Assembly (NCBI GenBank): GCA_907163375.1
Contig: CAJQUW010000551.1
Span: forward strand, 62,001-126,000
Direction of reading: 5' to 3'
From: Prostheceraeus crozeri
Taxonomy: Eukaryota; Platyhelminthes; Polycladida; Euryleptidae
Length of the DNA stretch: 64,000 bases
Below, in pieces: positions 35,041 through 46,602 of the stretch. The notes beneath the pieces are model-generated. The model did not search any database. It was not told where the DNA came from and saw nothing but the letters and a program-made list of their open reading frames with translations. Position numbers and translations under genes: made by a program. Position 1 is the first letter of the stretch. Each line of letters begins with the position of its first letter.

Positions 35041-35680
35041 ATGACCCAGGTCGAATAGTAGACTATCTTTTTTGTCAAATCTTTGTGCTTCAGAAATGAG
35101 ATTTAACTGTACACTTAATATATTATTCTAGCTGAAGCCCCCGCCTATAGGCGGGATTGTTGTCTCAATATTGGTTAATTGATAAAATACACTCCATGAG
35201 GAGTATGATGAAAAGCAAAGCCAGAAATTTCGAACATTTTTGATAAAAGACAATAAGAAGGATAGTTCATAATACTTCTTCATACACCATGTTTGTTGCT
35301 TTCCATCTTATGCGTTGATCCTTGCTTTCTGTCCTTGATGCGACAACATACATACCATTCAAGAAAACTGGCTTGGACAGATGCAAGCCAATCATGCTTA
35401 ATGCTTGACCTTGACCTTGAGTGAGGCTTTTTAGTTTAATTGTTGTTGCAAAACATGGTCAAATAGGAAATTGGCTTCTTTAAAAGACGACTGCCTGGTC
35501 GGATGATGAAATGATAGCGACAATATGTGTAAGAATTAATCGCGTCCGTCTGACGGCAAAACAGATCCAAAATAGCAAACTTGGCCTTGAGCGCGAAAAT
35601 TTGTTTTAAAATCTGGGGATCTTATTTCTTTGCATCCAAAGGACATCATCTGAAAAGTACAGTAGTACTTCAGAATGCTA

Positions 35681-36070
35681 CTCGTCGACAGCTCAGTTGG
35701 TAAAGTGTTGGCCTAGAATGCCACAGGTCGGTGATTCAAGTCCACCAAGACGCGCTGCGCTTTCCGTCTATAAAATTATCATTGCAGGTATCTTCAAAGA
35801 CTGAGTCCCACTTCAAAATATAATGCTGACCATTGATATCGTGGTATTAGTAGTTTGACTTGACGGTCAATGCTATGTTGTCTTGGGAGGTGAAGCCATC
35901 GGATTGGATTAAGCAGAATATTCAATTAAGCACTTTTGTGCTGCAGTTGTTGAGGCGATGATAACTCAGTAAGTAGAACGGTGGCTCAGAATGTCAAAGG
36001 TCAGTGGTCAGTTTTCCGTCTATGAAATTTAAGAATGCTCGGAATTTTGATTGGATTGATGCAATAATGG
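35681..36070 (+). repeat. tRNA-derived SINE, tandem degenerate dimer
   Basis: The first unit begins at 35681 with a tRNA-like head: AGCTCAGTTGGTA (A box) and GTGATTCAAGTCC (B box), then TTTCCGTCTATAAAAT. A second, more decayed unit starts near 35955 (AACTCAGTAAGTAGA, AGGTCAGTGGTCAG, TTTCCGTCTATGAAAT). Both tails share GATTGGATT and CAATT..GTGCTT. The head could not be folded into a full cloverleaf, so this is a SINE and not a tRNA gene. Confidence 0.65.
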
Positions 36071-36232
36071 TTAATTATTTCGGGTAGCTGTGGAAACTCG
36101 TCAATTTTGTGCTTGCCTAGACAACAGCACAACGAATTTTTGTCACACGGGCAAATTATGTTGCCTGGTAAGCTGTACATAAATTATCCGCACTACCTAT
36201 CTATGGCTGGAAAGTAAAATTTCTTATGTTAT

Positions 36233-36410
36233 ATCGGTCTCCGTGGCACAGTGGCCTAGCGATCTTTTGGTCCAGAGGTCGAGCCCCGAATGTGTCATTG
36301 GAAGTCGGCAGGAAGGGCATCCGGACTGAAAGCACTACAACGCTCCATGAGTCTGACTATGTCAGCACCGTCCAAGCCCCAAGTATGGGGAGTAGTGACG
36401 TAAAAGCTTC
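36233..36410 (+). repeat. tRNA-derived SINE, copy 2
   Basis: Same family as the minus-strand copy at 26900-27105. A box TGGCACAGTGG at 36244-36254, B box GGTCGAGCCCC at 36277-36287, then GTCGGCAGGAAGGGCATCC and CAGCACCGTCCAAG.CCC. The open frame across it is incidental. Confidence 0.75.
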
Positions 36411-37135
36411 ATATCGTAGTGCTATTGGCTTATCTGAATTTCGAGCAATCGTGGGTGCTTCATCTAAATCCGGAGCTGATATATTTCTCTTTACTTTCGC
36501 ATGCTGCTTAGGATATCGTCCTAATTCCTTGGCATTTCCCAGAAATTACAAATCAGAAATATAATTTGATTACATCATTATTCCTATGCGTATGATATCA
36601 ATAAGTGAGAAAATTCATATGTCAAATTACGAAAATCTGAAGACGCTTGTGTTTTTTCTAGAATGTTATGAAAAGGTATTATTCTATTTTCAAAAGTTAC
36701 ATTACGAATGCGTGGACAAATAATACATTTCGAAGATTTAATCAAGCAGTTTTCAGGAATTTTGCAATCCTCGTTTTCAACAGCTGTTTTTTTGATACAC
36801 ACTATAAAGTTAATATCATGGCTAAATTTTTTAAACAAATCTTTATTGTCAGCAAAAACTGATTCTGAAACAACCTCCGAATTTTTTGTAGAAGATCGAT
36901 ATACGTGTATATATTATTAGTGTCATTCCTGTCTGGCATTGTCGGAGTTTTGAAAATAATATTCCGGAGTTATCCTATAGTTGTCTTATTTATATAGATT
37001 ATAGTTTACTCATGTGTGAATTACATACTTAAATTATGCTTAAAGCAATGTAAAACATAAATAGAATAACTAAAACACAATCTAAAAAGTCTTTAAAAAT
37101 GAATGCAAACTGCTTTAAATTGAACTCAAACTGTT
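36411..37135. other. Unassigned intron DNA
   Basis: AT-rich, with short frames on both strands that carry no known motif. Confidence 0.35.
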
Positions 37136-37230
37136 TTAACCCCTTAACGCCGGATGACGAGTTAACTCGCTAACTATATGCGCGACATACCAGTTAACTC
37201 GTCATTTTAATGTGCTATGGAATTCATTTC
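37136..37230 (+). mobile_element. Possible piggyBac-type left end
   Basis: TTAA at 37136-37139 is followed by CCCCTTAACGCCGGATGACG, which resembles piggyBac termini (TTAA target, CCCTT..ACGCC). An inverted pair, GACGAGTTAACTCG and AGTTAACTCGTC, follows within 60 bp. No matching right end was seen and no transposase is present. Confidence 0.35.
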
Positions 37231-37611
37231 TATCCGTTCTGCGCATTTCTTCTATCACATAATTTTAAATGTAATGATACTTTTTGTCATTCTACATAAT
37301 TCTAATTAACAGCACAAACATTGGCAGATATACTGATAGCCTTCTTCTTAATAGGGCCGTGTTTCTTTTTAGCTGATGCAATATTTTATTCACAATGGAA
37401 CGCCCACCAGTAGGCTATAAAAGCGTGTGATATATGCATGTTAATAATGACGTATTATTTAGTGACAACCAAGGCGTAATATGCAGACAGAATCATGTGA
37501 TTCCGATTGCGCGAGCAGTAAGCAAATTGTACTAATTGTAGTACTGTGAGCCATTCATTGCAATATGTATCGACCACGGCGGGGGTGGCAGTTGCTAATA
37601 ATGCTAGCGGG

Positions 37612-37712
37612 CGGTGTTAGAATATCAACCAATCACGTCGTCAGAACATCAACCAATCACGGTGTCAGAATTTCAATCAATCACGGTGTCAGAACACCAA
37701 CCAATCACGTTG
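37612..37712 (+). repeat. 24-bp tandem repeat with CCAAT units
   Basis: Four copies of a 24-bp unit of the form GGTGTCAGAACATCAACCAATCAC. Three of the four contain CCAATCAC, a CCAAT-box sequence. The array ends about 100 bp before the acceptor of the exon at 37810. Confidence 0.8.
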
Positions 37713-37809
37713 CCTTAACAGTCAGTAGCAGTTCAGTAGCAATGAGATGACGTACTTGTTGATTTCTAGATACTGCATACCTCAAAGTCACTAATCATTT
37801 CATCTGCAG

Positions 37810-38145
37810 GTAATCGAAGCGGAGGTTGAAGCGCAGAAAGCGCGAATTGCCCGAAAGCGCCTTCTTTTAGATCGCGTCTGCCACAACTGGAACTGTGTTT
37901 CCAGTAGCACCATTGTGCCTTCAGTCTGTCCTGAAGCACAGAATGGACATTGTGTGTTGAGTGAACCAATCATGGTACCTCTCGACTCTCCGTCGCCGAT
38001 TGTGGCTCATCATCGGCTTCGGAGTACAGAGAAAGTGTCGTGTCAGTCACCACTGCAGGACTTCCGGCTGCATCAAAGGGTCTGGAAGCGACAATGGATC
38101 ATCATGGTTGAGATGAAGAGAACTGAAAGTACGCGGAAGTTAACA
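37810..38145 (+). CDS. Unknown split gene (FANCB-like?), exon b
   Basis: A 336-bp exon, exactly 112 codons, between ATCTGCAG and GTAAGT. It opens with a charged helix (VIEAEVEAQKARIARKRLLL then DRVCHNWNC), goes through a low-complexity Ser/Pro stretch (VSSSTIVPSVCPEAQ, LDSPSPIVAHHRL) and ends with QRVWKRQWIIMVEMKRTEST. The hydrophobic-strand pattern VW...WIIMVEMK suggests the start of a beta-rich domain. In human FANCB, from memory, a helical segment is likewise followed by an IW.R...SLVVGVK strand; this resemblance is weak and needs testing. The exon is in phase with 33280-33318 and 46338-46602, but the short join after it (about 30 residues to the next conserved block) leaves room for undetected exons. 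Confidence 0.75.
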
Positions 38146-38264
38146 GTAAGTCCTTTCCGTATCGCTTTGGCTCTTTTAAAACTAGACCGGCTGACCTGAT
38201 CTGCTGCAAATTTTCCTTTCGACGTATGTCATGAAGTCAATTTGCTTTTCATTTACTTTTGAGC

Positions 38265-38730
38265 GGAACTTTTGCACAGCAACACAAACATTCCGCGACA
38301 CACCGCACAGGAACATAGGGGCCTAAGCATTCCGCGTCATTTTCCGTACAGCAACATAAACACTCCGTACGGCAACACAAACATTCCGTCATTTTCCACA
38401 CAGCAACGCTAACACTGCGCGACACTCCGCACAGCAACAAAAACATTTCGCGTCATTTTCCACACAGCAACATAAACATTCCGCGTCATTTTCGACACGG
38501 CAACACTAACACTGCGCGACACTCCGCACAGCGACATACACATTCCTCGTCATTTTCCACACAGCAATATAAACATTCCGCGACATTATTCGTTCAGCAA
38601 TATCAAAATTCCTCTTCATCTTCCTCCACACAGAAGTATCAGAATGCCGCTTCCATTTCCGCACAGAAATATCAGAATGCCGCTTCAATTTCCGCACAGA
38701 AATATCAGAACATCGCTTCATTTTTCACGC
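38265..38730. repeat. Imperfect tandem repeat array
   Basis: Diverged units of about 30-35 bp, of the type CATTTTCCACACAGCAACAT then AAACATTCCGCGT, run from 38265 to 38730. The last part changes to a unit containing CACAGAAATATCAGAATGCC. It starts about 120 bp after the donor of exon b. Confidence 0.75.
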
Positions 38731-39215
38731 TGTCATTCTGGATGTACATGAGTGTGGCATGGATTTTCATCGACTGTTAAAGCTGCACTTTGAAGCAGTC
38801 TGCGGTTTTAAGAACTTGGGTTGCAATTAAAAATTTCTGATCAAAAAGAAAAAGTTATGACGGATCAAGAACACGGATTTCAAATAATCAATAAATGGTT
38901 GTTCCACACTCAGATATTACTTGTACTTCGACATTAATCGGTGATTGAAGACAGGCATTGTCATAGGAGGATTCTTCTCTGTTAGTGGCTGATTGGAGGA
39001 ATCTTTTCTGTCAGTGGGTGATTGGATGAATCTTTTCTGTCAGTGGCTTATTGTAAGAAGATGTCTCATCGTATAATTCTTTCCGATTTCAAATAAACAT
39101 ATGCCTCAGCTATTACTATCATTGAACAGCTATTACTATCATAGAAATTAACAATACCATGGAAACAATGCCGCCATCTCACTTGCAATTCTCTTCTTGA
39201 AAATCCTGTAATTAG
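38731..39215. repeat. Intron DNA with left flank of the 2.9-kb transposon
   Basis: Mostly unassigned. Positions 39169-39215 belong to the dispersed repeat that is intact at 31150-31390. Confidence 0.6.
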
Positions 39216-42125
39216 CCCGTACAGAAAAAATTGGTATGAATCATACTATGAAACATTCGTATGAAACATAGTATGAAACAGACGTATGTAACATAGTATG
39301 AAACATACTATGGACATGTAACGCTCTGTCAGGCCATACCCTGGCATACGTATGATTCATACTATGACTTAACATAGTATGAAACTTAGTATGAAGCATA
39401 CCCTAAATCATACTCAGCAAAATCATACTATGAAACATACCATGAAAAATCATATACGTATTCATAACAGAAACACTGTGAAAACGTAGTATGAATCATA
39501 GTATGGAACAGACGTATGAAGCATACTATGAAACATACTATGAACATGTAACGCTCTGTCGGGCCATACCCTAACATACGTACGATTCATACTATGACTT
39601 TACATAGTATGAATCATATTATGAAAATAGTATGCATACTCATGGCACACGCTGTGAAAACATGATGTGAAACATAGTATGGAACAGACATACGAAACAT
39701 AGTATGAGACGTACTAAGAGCATGTAACGCGTTGTCGTGCCTTACGCATGAATCATAAAAAGAAATATACTATGAAAATAGGTACGTATACTCATCCTAA
39801 ACACACGTGAGTTTTCAGAGTATGTTCCTGACATAAAAATGCAACATACGTGTATATGCATACAGCAGTATATCGTACGAAGGAATATCATACATAAGCA
39901 CATATGTTTTGATGTTGCACATATATTCTATAACAGCATGAATTCATTATTATATGCACCACTTATCATATGAATAATAACGTGCATTCTGTATTCAATA
40001 TGTCGTATTTTAATCTGAAAGGGAACAAAGTCAAAAGCACCTTGTCTCTCCGGTAACATGTCAAATGTAGCAAGTCAACTGATTTCGATAGAGAACATAT
40101 CATGAGGGAGACAGCTATTAGCATAATTTTAAGATCAAAATAATTACAATTTCTCATACGTTAATATCACATATATGGCATTCATTTGTTATAACACACG
40201 AACGACAAACCAATTTGATCAAAGATAAACATTTCTGTATGATTTTTTTAAAATCAAAGTTCGCGTGAAGAGGACGGTACCATAAACCCTTAAGCAGAAG
40301 ATAAAAAAAGAAAGTGAAGCAACTCGCTAGCATTCAGTAGCATAAACAATCTTAAAAGAATCCGTTACCGTTACCTGTAATGCAAGCAGCTAATAATAAT
40401 GCTCCCACGTCAAGACAGTGTGAAGTTTATTGTTTTGACGTTCATACAAGTTCATTTATGCTTTCAATGGAAATAAACTAATGCTTATTATTAGAGAAGT
40501 GAAAGGAACCAGGAGCCTTCTGAGTTAGACTGGACAACCCTGATGGGCATGATGGAAAACTTCAGATACAATGACACACTAATAAAAGAATTATACACGT
40601 TTATGATAAGGTGGCAATTTCTCAAGCAATAATAGGAAAGATAAATAATCAAAATAAATATCAACAATATTTTTCGAAACTAATTGAATTAGCTTTTATT
40701 ACTTTCATGAATCATGTTTGATAGAATTTCTTATCTTAAGTGTGTTGGTGTTCAAAATAGTGCCTAATCAATGGCAACTCAAGGAAATTATATTAGTAAC
40801 ACTTTCATGACTTTTAGATTACTCAAAAATGGACTTTCAAATTTTTACTGACATTGTAGCGATCCACAATACACATGAGACTTTTCAAAAGTAAACTCGT
40901 TGAATAACTAATTCTTTGAGCAAAAGAAAGCTATAAGACACGTTATTATTTCGCTTAAACAAGAATAATACCTGCTCTTATATGCATGGCAATCGTTAAT
41001 CAAATTCTTATGATATCATCATGTTATGTAAAAAATGCATGTAGGTCATGCAATTATGAGATGAGAAGGATCCAACTCGATGAATTCTTTGTTAGACTAA
41101 ATATACATAAATGAATCATTTATGCATTAAAAATAAAACAAAATCGATGTGTTGGGCATCATCAGTAGGTTTTCACTATCATTTTCAAAACACGTTGAAA
41201 TATTGTGGAGATACTGTGGAAGCTCCATAAATATCATTATTGCATTGATAATCATAGGAAAACAATGAGTAATATTTCAGAATTGCATGCTTTAAGTACC
41301 ATACGTGTTTGATAAAATCGTCTCAGATGAAATTTTCAGCTTGTAGCAAAGACGTTTTGCATAAAGTATCTGAAAAGCATGAACAATATATACATATATA
41401 TATGAAAGAATTTCATTATCACAAGAATCAGAACTATTGACGAATTCGTTATCTGCAAATAATGTCATTATATGCTAGCAAAATAGTTATTTAATACTAG
41501 ACAAAGATAATTAAATGAAAAATAGTTATTTCCAATGACCTGAGATAAAAAATGGGTACGTCATTCATCAGGAAGTTGAACAGCAACATTATGAACATTA
41601 TGAAACATATTCAACGAAAGTTATATTTGATATCACTTATTAATTCTGCATAGATGACTGATAATCACCAGCATCATTCAGCATGGGTACAAAATTCGGG
41701 TTACGCATCAAACATCATAGTAGAAAAATTGTCGCTACCCAACATAGATTACTCCTGCACAATAACATGTAGTATGTGTGTATACGGTATGAATTTAAAT
41801 AATCAATTATGACTATGTTTCACAGTATGTCAATACATACGTATGCGAAATTCATAGTTATGCATACTATGTTTCATACTATGATAATGCATACATATGC
41901 GTAATACATTTTTATTCATAGTATGTTTTATAGAATGTCAAGACATACGTATGCGCTATTCATATTTATGCATACTATGTTTCATAGTATGTTATTACAC
42001 ACGTATGCATTATTCATACTTGTACATACTATGTTTCATAGTATGTTATTACATACGTATGCGTTGTCATACTATTTTTCATACCTTTTCATACTATGAT
42101 TCATACGGACTTATTTCTGTACGGG
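39216..42125. mobile_element. 2.91-kb non-autonomous DNA transposon with subterminal arrays
   Basis: Both ends carry inverted repeats: CCCGTACAGAAA, then after a few mismatches GTATGAATCATA. AG flanks both sides (39214-39215 and 42126-42127). The unoccupied version of this site is present at 31150-31390 with a single AG, so the borders and the 2-bp target duplication are directly supported. Near the ends are arrays of near-palindromic units such as CATACTATGAAACATA and ATAGTATGAAACATAC (39232-39780 and about 41760-42110); on the left a unit of about 235 bp (CATGTAACGCTCTGTC at 39315, 39545 and a relic at 39721) repeats. The interior is AT-rich and has no transposase. I cannot assign the superfamily. 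Confidence 0.85.
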
Positions 42126-42127
42126 AG

Positions 42128-42300
42128 GTGTCAACAACTTCCACAACCTACTTAGCAAATAGTTTCACTATGATACAATGTTTTAGATTGAATCTGATCT
42201 ACAAACCATAGATTTTCCATGTGCCATCATTGTACATAGTCAAGATATCTAACTTCCATTGTAGTGTACTATTATCCACTTCTATGATTACTATTTGGAT
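42128..42300. repeat. Right half of the dispersed repeat split by the transposon
   Basis: GTGTCAACAACTTCCACAAC and the following bases match 31208-31390 with a few substitutions (AACTTAGATT-type changes), which dates the split after the two repeat copies separated. Confidence 0.8.
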
Positions 42301-44990
42301 ATCTTGATGAACGTTACGAGATTTCTACATTGTACATGTCTGCATACCGCTATTTATGCATGATGTTTTTAATATAGATTTAATATATTATCAATACATA
42401 TTAAAAGTTGAGGAAATTTGTATGAGGTAGCGTTATTTACATTATACTTATGTCTTCAATCATGTACTCCATACTTTCTTAAATTCAATCACTAAATCAA
42501 AATTCCATGCGTTATCATGTGTGCATTTGTGAAACTTTAAAAAGCTTGTAAACGTCATTCAATCATCCACCACATCTCATTCTCATTGTTTCCGTTCCTG
42601 CTGAACTTCTTCATTCTTGGAAATAAGTAGCATTTGGTTGAATAATTTTTCATTTGCCGAAAAGATTAAGTACAGTGGCACATGAGCAGTCCATAATAGC
42701 AACGAAAACGCTAAAGTCATGAGCAAGACCCACAATGTCCAAAAGTCACATTATCTCGTTTATTGATTACTCCATTTGAAACCTTGGATGTAGGGAGACA
42801 GAACTTCGACATCAGTTTGTTGATTTCTGTGAAAACTTACATCCTCCGTGAAAGAGAATCGATGATAGTTGCGATAAATGGGAGGTGAGTCATCTTCTGG
42901 ATGCTACGTCGGTCACGGAAATCTGTAGAACATTCAAGGAAATTCGTCGGATTCAAACAGGTCAAACCATTGGACTTATCTGATAATCCCAAATAAAATA
43001 AGTCGATAGCGTAATCGCCTTGCTGATAAAATCAGCATGAAAGTTTTAATAAATAATCCTTGTGAGTCTTGTGATTCAAATTGAGGTGATTATGCAGTGC
43101 ACCCTGTTTGAAATATACCCGCCCGCCAGATTCCTGTTTCCAGACTAATCGCCTTCCATGTAGCATCGTGCACACACAGTCCTTGAACTTCCCTTGCTGT
43201 TTCAATTAATCGAATGTTAGATGGATGAAGGTAGTCCTGATGTAAACAAGCAAAACTTGCCGACACTGCCTGGATAAGAAACACTTTCATGACACACTAT
43301 AGGTTATATGTTAGGTCACAGTTAATCTAGCGGTGGACATTTTTATTGTAGCAATTTTTGCTATATGGTGATTGATGATAAACTCTTCAACGAATAGGGA
43401 CGTCAGAACGGACTTTTTTCCTTCGCTTCAAAACTAAGTAACCTACGTCCGACTGACTGGTCAGAGGTAATGATCATAACTTGGTGAGAGTTGCGAGTGT
43501 GTGAAGTCTTCTTCAGCAACCATAGCTTACCAGTATGCATTCTTGCCTTAGGTGGGTCAAATCATCACCAAAACAGGAAGAAATTGAAGTTTTTTTGCAC
43601 TCTCACTAGAGGTGAAGTGAGGAAATGTTATTTCTTTTCATTCAATTCCTTTCATGCAGGCTCAAACCCAAACATTGGGAAGTACATTCTCCACGGTCGC
43701 AGCAAATTGATTTTTCAATGATTTATTCGGTTTGTGTTCGAGTTCGGGAAGGGGGAAGGTGGTCGGGTCGGGTTTAGGCTTCAATTCATAGCCGTTACAC
43801 ATCTCTAACTCAGAGTAGGAGATTAAATCAATGAAGGAAGCCGTCTTTGTTTTGTAAAATTAAAATTGATGGCATTGTCAGAAAGTTAAACATGTGAATT
43901 TTTTAAAAAATGGAGGTCGCTCGCTCATTCAACACTTCGAAATCCCGCTCGCTCGCTCATTCTCAGCATTTTATCATTCCCGCTCGCTCGTGGAAGATCA
44001 GAGTTTGTTCATCAATTCCTTGGAAACTTCCCTTCAAGACAACGCCAGTCGCAGGTTCATTTCATCGAGTAGTCGAACAATGATCCTCCTAGAAGCCACA
44101 TGATTGGTCCAGCCTGCTTGCTATTTAGATGTCATATAAATATGATGAAAATAGTATTTTCACACATGTTTAGCATTTTGTTTGTACTAAGCAAACATAA
44201 TATATAATTGACATACTTGGATTTTATATCTTTGGTCCATGAATGTTTAATATACAGTATTATCTGGAAAATGCATTTTGATAAATCTTATATGTTTAAC
44301 ATGTTAGTTTAATTTGAATAAACTTAAACTGATTTCTCCTGTACAGTTAATAACATATAATGGCAAATTTAAGATTGCATGTGCTTTGTACATGAAACAT
44401 ATTATATTCATTCACAATATTTTCATGCGCGTTCCTCATTGGTGGCTGATTGAAGAAAGACTTCCTCTTAGTTACTGAGCGTCGGTCATGTAATTAGGTG
44501 ACTGATGCTCTTATATCTCTTTCCAGCCGATTCCAAAACCAGTTATCAGCTTCTTATAATGGAATAGTCTTCTTAATTTAGTAAGATATAATCACATCCG
44601 TAACGAATTATCTAGACATATTTTTGAATTAGCTGACTGAATCCCTCAGATTTTGATAACAGCGTGGAAGCTCTGTCCCCATGTAGTAGTGCTGTTATAA
44701 TCAGAATTCTTCATTTCCTCATCAGCCTGATGGTCAACAAAATGATTCAGTCACGAGCAAATTTTCCAGTCGTGGTGTGTTGAGTTTCCATCGATCTCTT
44801 TGTGTCCATTGTGTATCAGTTAATCCTCATCCTCTTACGTTTATATAGATTACACCTTGTTTACATCTTATATGTATACGTAATTGTAGGAAATGCGTAA
44901 TAGTTCACAGAATGAATGTTGTCATACTTTTTGACGTAATGTAGCCAGACAAGAGGTCTCACTTGTAATCATGTGACAGCAACAGCAAAA
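42301..44990. other. Unassigned intron DNA
   Basis: No exon recognised. At 43915-43995 a short motif CGCTCGCTC recurs three times. The minus frame at 43090-43290 (QDYLHPSNIRLIETAREVQG) has no known family. Confidence 0.35.
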
Positions 44991-44997
44991 TCGCTAG

Positions 44998-46047
44998 GAC
45001 TCAGGGTCACGGGCAGATGGAGGCCAACCGTGAGCAGCATCAGAGGTCGTCAGAAGGGACACAGGGTCACGGGCAGCTGGAGAGCAGCGGAGAGCAGCAT
45101 CAGAGGTCGTCAGAAGGGACTCAGGGTAACAGGCAGATGGAGGCCAACCGTGAGCAGCATCAGAGGTCGTCAGAAGGGACACAGGGTCACGGGCAGCTGG
45201 AGAGCAGCGGAGAGCAGCATCAGAGGTCGTCAGAAGGGACTCAGGGTAACAGGCAGATGGAGGCCAACCGTGAGCAGCATCAGAGGTCGTCAAGAAGGGA
45301 CACAGGGTCACGGGCAGGTGGAGAGCAGCGGAGAGTAGCATCGGAAGTCGTTAGGAAGGACTCAGGGTAACAGGCAGGTGGAGACCAGCTAAGAGTAGCA
45401 TCGGAGGTCATAAGAAGGACTCAGGGTAACAGGCAGATGGAGACCAGCTAAGAGTAGCATCGGAAGTCGTCAGGAAGGGACACAGGGTCACGGGCAGGTG
45501 GAGGCCAACCGTGAGCAGCATCAGAGGTCGTCAGAAGGGACTCAGGTTCACGGGCAGCTGGAGAGCAGCTAAGAGTAGCATCGGAAGTCGTCAGGAAGGG
45601 ACACAGGGTCACGGGCAGGTGGAGGCCAACCGTGAGCAGCATCGGAGGTCGTCAGAAGGGACTCAGGTTCACGGGCAGCTGGAGAGCAGCGGAGAGTAGC
45701 ATCGGAAGTCGTTAGGAAGGACTCAGGGTCACGGGTAGGTGGAGACCAGCTAAGAGTAGCATCGGAGGTCGTCGGGAAGGACTCAGGGTCACAGGTAGCT
45801 GAAGAACAACCGAGAGCAGCATCGGAAGTTGTCTGGAAGGACTCAGGGTCACGGGTAGCTAAAGAACAACCGAGAGCAGCATCGGAGGTCGTCGGGAAGG
45901 ACTCAGGGTCACGGGTAGCTGAAGAACAACCGAGAGCAGCATCGGAAGTTGTCTGGAAGGACTCAGGGTCACGGGTAGCTAAAGAACAACCGAGAGCAGC
46001 ATCGGAAGTTGTCTGGAAGGACTCAGGGTCACGCACAGCTGGAGACA
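44998..46047. repeat. 60-bp minisatellite with 120-bp higher-order unit
   Basis: About 17 copies of a 60-bp unit of the form CAGCATCAGAGGTCGTCAGA then AGGGACTCAGGGTCACGGGC. In the first five copies two variants alternate (one with GGAGGCCAACCGTGAG, one with GGAGAGCAGCGGAGAG), giving an almost identical 120-bp higher-order repeat at about 45001-45300; further right the units diverge (GAAGAACAACCGAGAG). Since 60 is a multiple of three, open frames of 115-159 codons appear on both strands, but they are by-products of the repeat. It lies in the intron ending at 46337. Confidence 0.92.
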
Positions 46048-46337
46048 TTTTAACGCAATGATTTATGATACCTTGAAGGTGTAATTGTGCGGAGGATTTT
46101 AAATTTTATAGTAGAATTTTCTTGTCAGAACTAAAACTTTCATATCAGTTTCGTGTGCTCTGTGAGGTGTTGAGGGGGAAAACAGGAACAGCATGAGGAA
46201 TTTCGTACAGGGTTTTGCTTATGAGTATAAACATACGAGTACACATGCTTCTGTGTTGAGCGAAACTGTCCCTAAACTGGTACCAGTGTTCCGTTTTCCT
46301 ACTTTGTTGCTGTGCATCACCCAAACATTTTCTTCAG
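46048..46337. other. Intron end
   Basis: No feature except the acceptor TTTTCTTCAG at 46337. Confidence 0.5.
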
Positions 46338-46602
46338 AAGCTGTGTCCGGTAGCCGACTGTGAGAGGAATGAGACTGTCACATGGAAAATCATCTCATCA
46401 CAAGATGTCCGGAATATCCGTTTGTTTGCCTCAACTTCAATCCCGACCTTCACTTCATCTTCATTCCTCAAAGTCCATCTGTTCGTGACTGATGATGATG
46501 TCCATCTGAGTGTCGGTGACGCTGCAATCAGCTGGGAAGATGTCCTCCATTGTCGAATCCCTCGAATCCCAGAATCTCCTGAGGAAATGGAGCTTCTTGA
46601 CG
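46338..46602 (+). CDS. Unknown split gene (FANCB-like?), exon c
   Basis: A 265-bp exon between TTTTCTTCAG and GTGAGC reads KLCPVADCERNETVTWKIIS, then VRNIRLFASTSIPTFTSSSF, LKVHLFVTDDDVHLSVGDAA and ISWEDVLHCRIPRIPESPEE, ending in one base of an Asp codon. It is rich in beta-strand patterns and free of stops. From memory, the block order (SIP.F..S.FLKV.L.V, then a strand with SWEDV, then proline-rich link) parallels the FANCB segment with SL.PLL.FS.F...LLQI and FLSLEDL. FANCB is part of the Fanconi core complex (with FANCL and FAAP100) that ubiquitinates FANCD2-FANCI at DNA cross-links. This identity is a hypothesis; the exon itself is well supported. Confidence 0.8.

Noticed and set aside
35400-35420. 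Nuclear-receptor half sites (TCAAGGTCA twice on the minus strand)
   Set aside because: Too short and without a promoter nearby; not supported as a regulatory site.
35681-35760. A possible tRNA gene
   Set aside because: A and B boxes are present but the acceptor stem does not pair and a second decayed copy follows; treated as a SINE head.
37612-38730. CRISPR-like regular repeats
   Set aside because: Units are contiguous with no unique spacers, and the sequence is eukaryotic; they are simple tandem repeats.
44973-46048. Several open frames of 64-159 codons on both strands
   Set aside because: They are produced by the 60-bp minisatellite, whose unit is a multiple of three; no start context, splice sites or family match.
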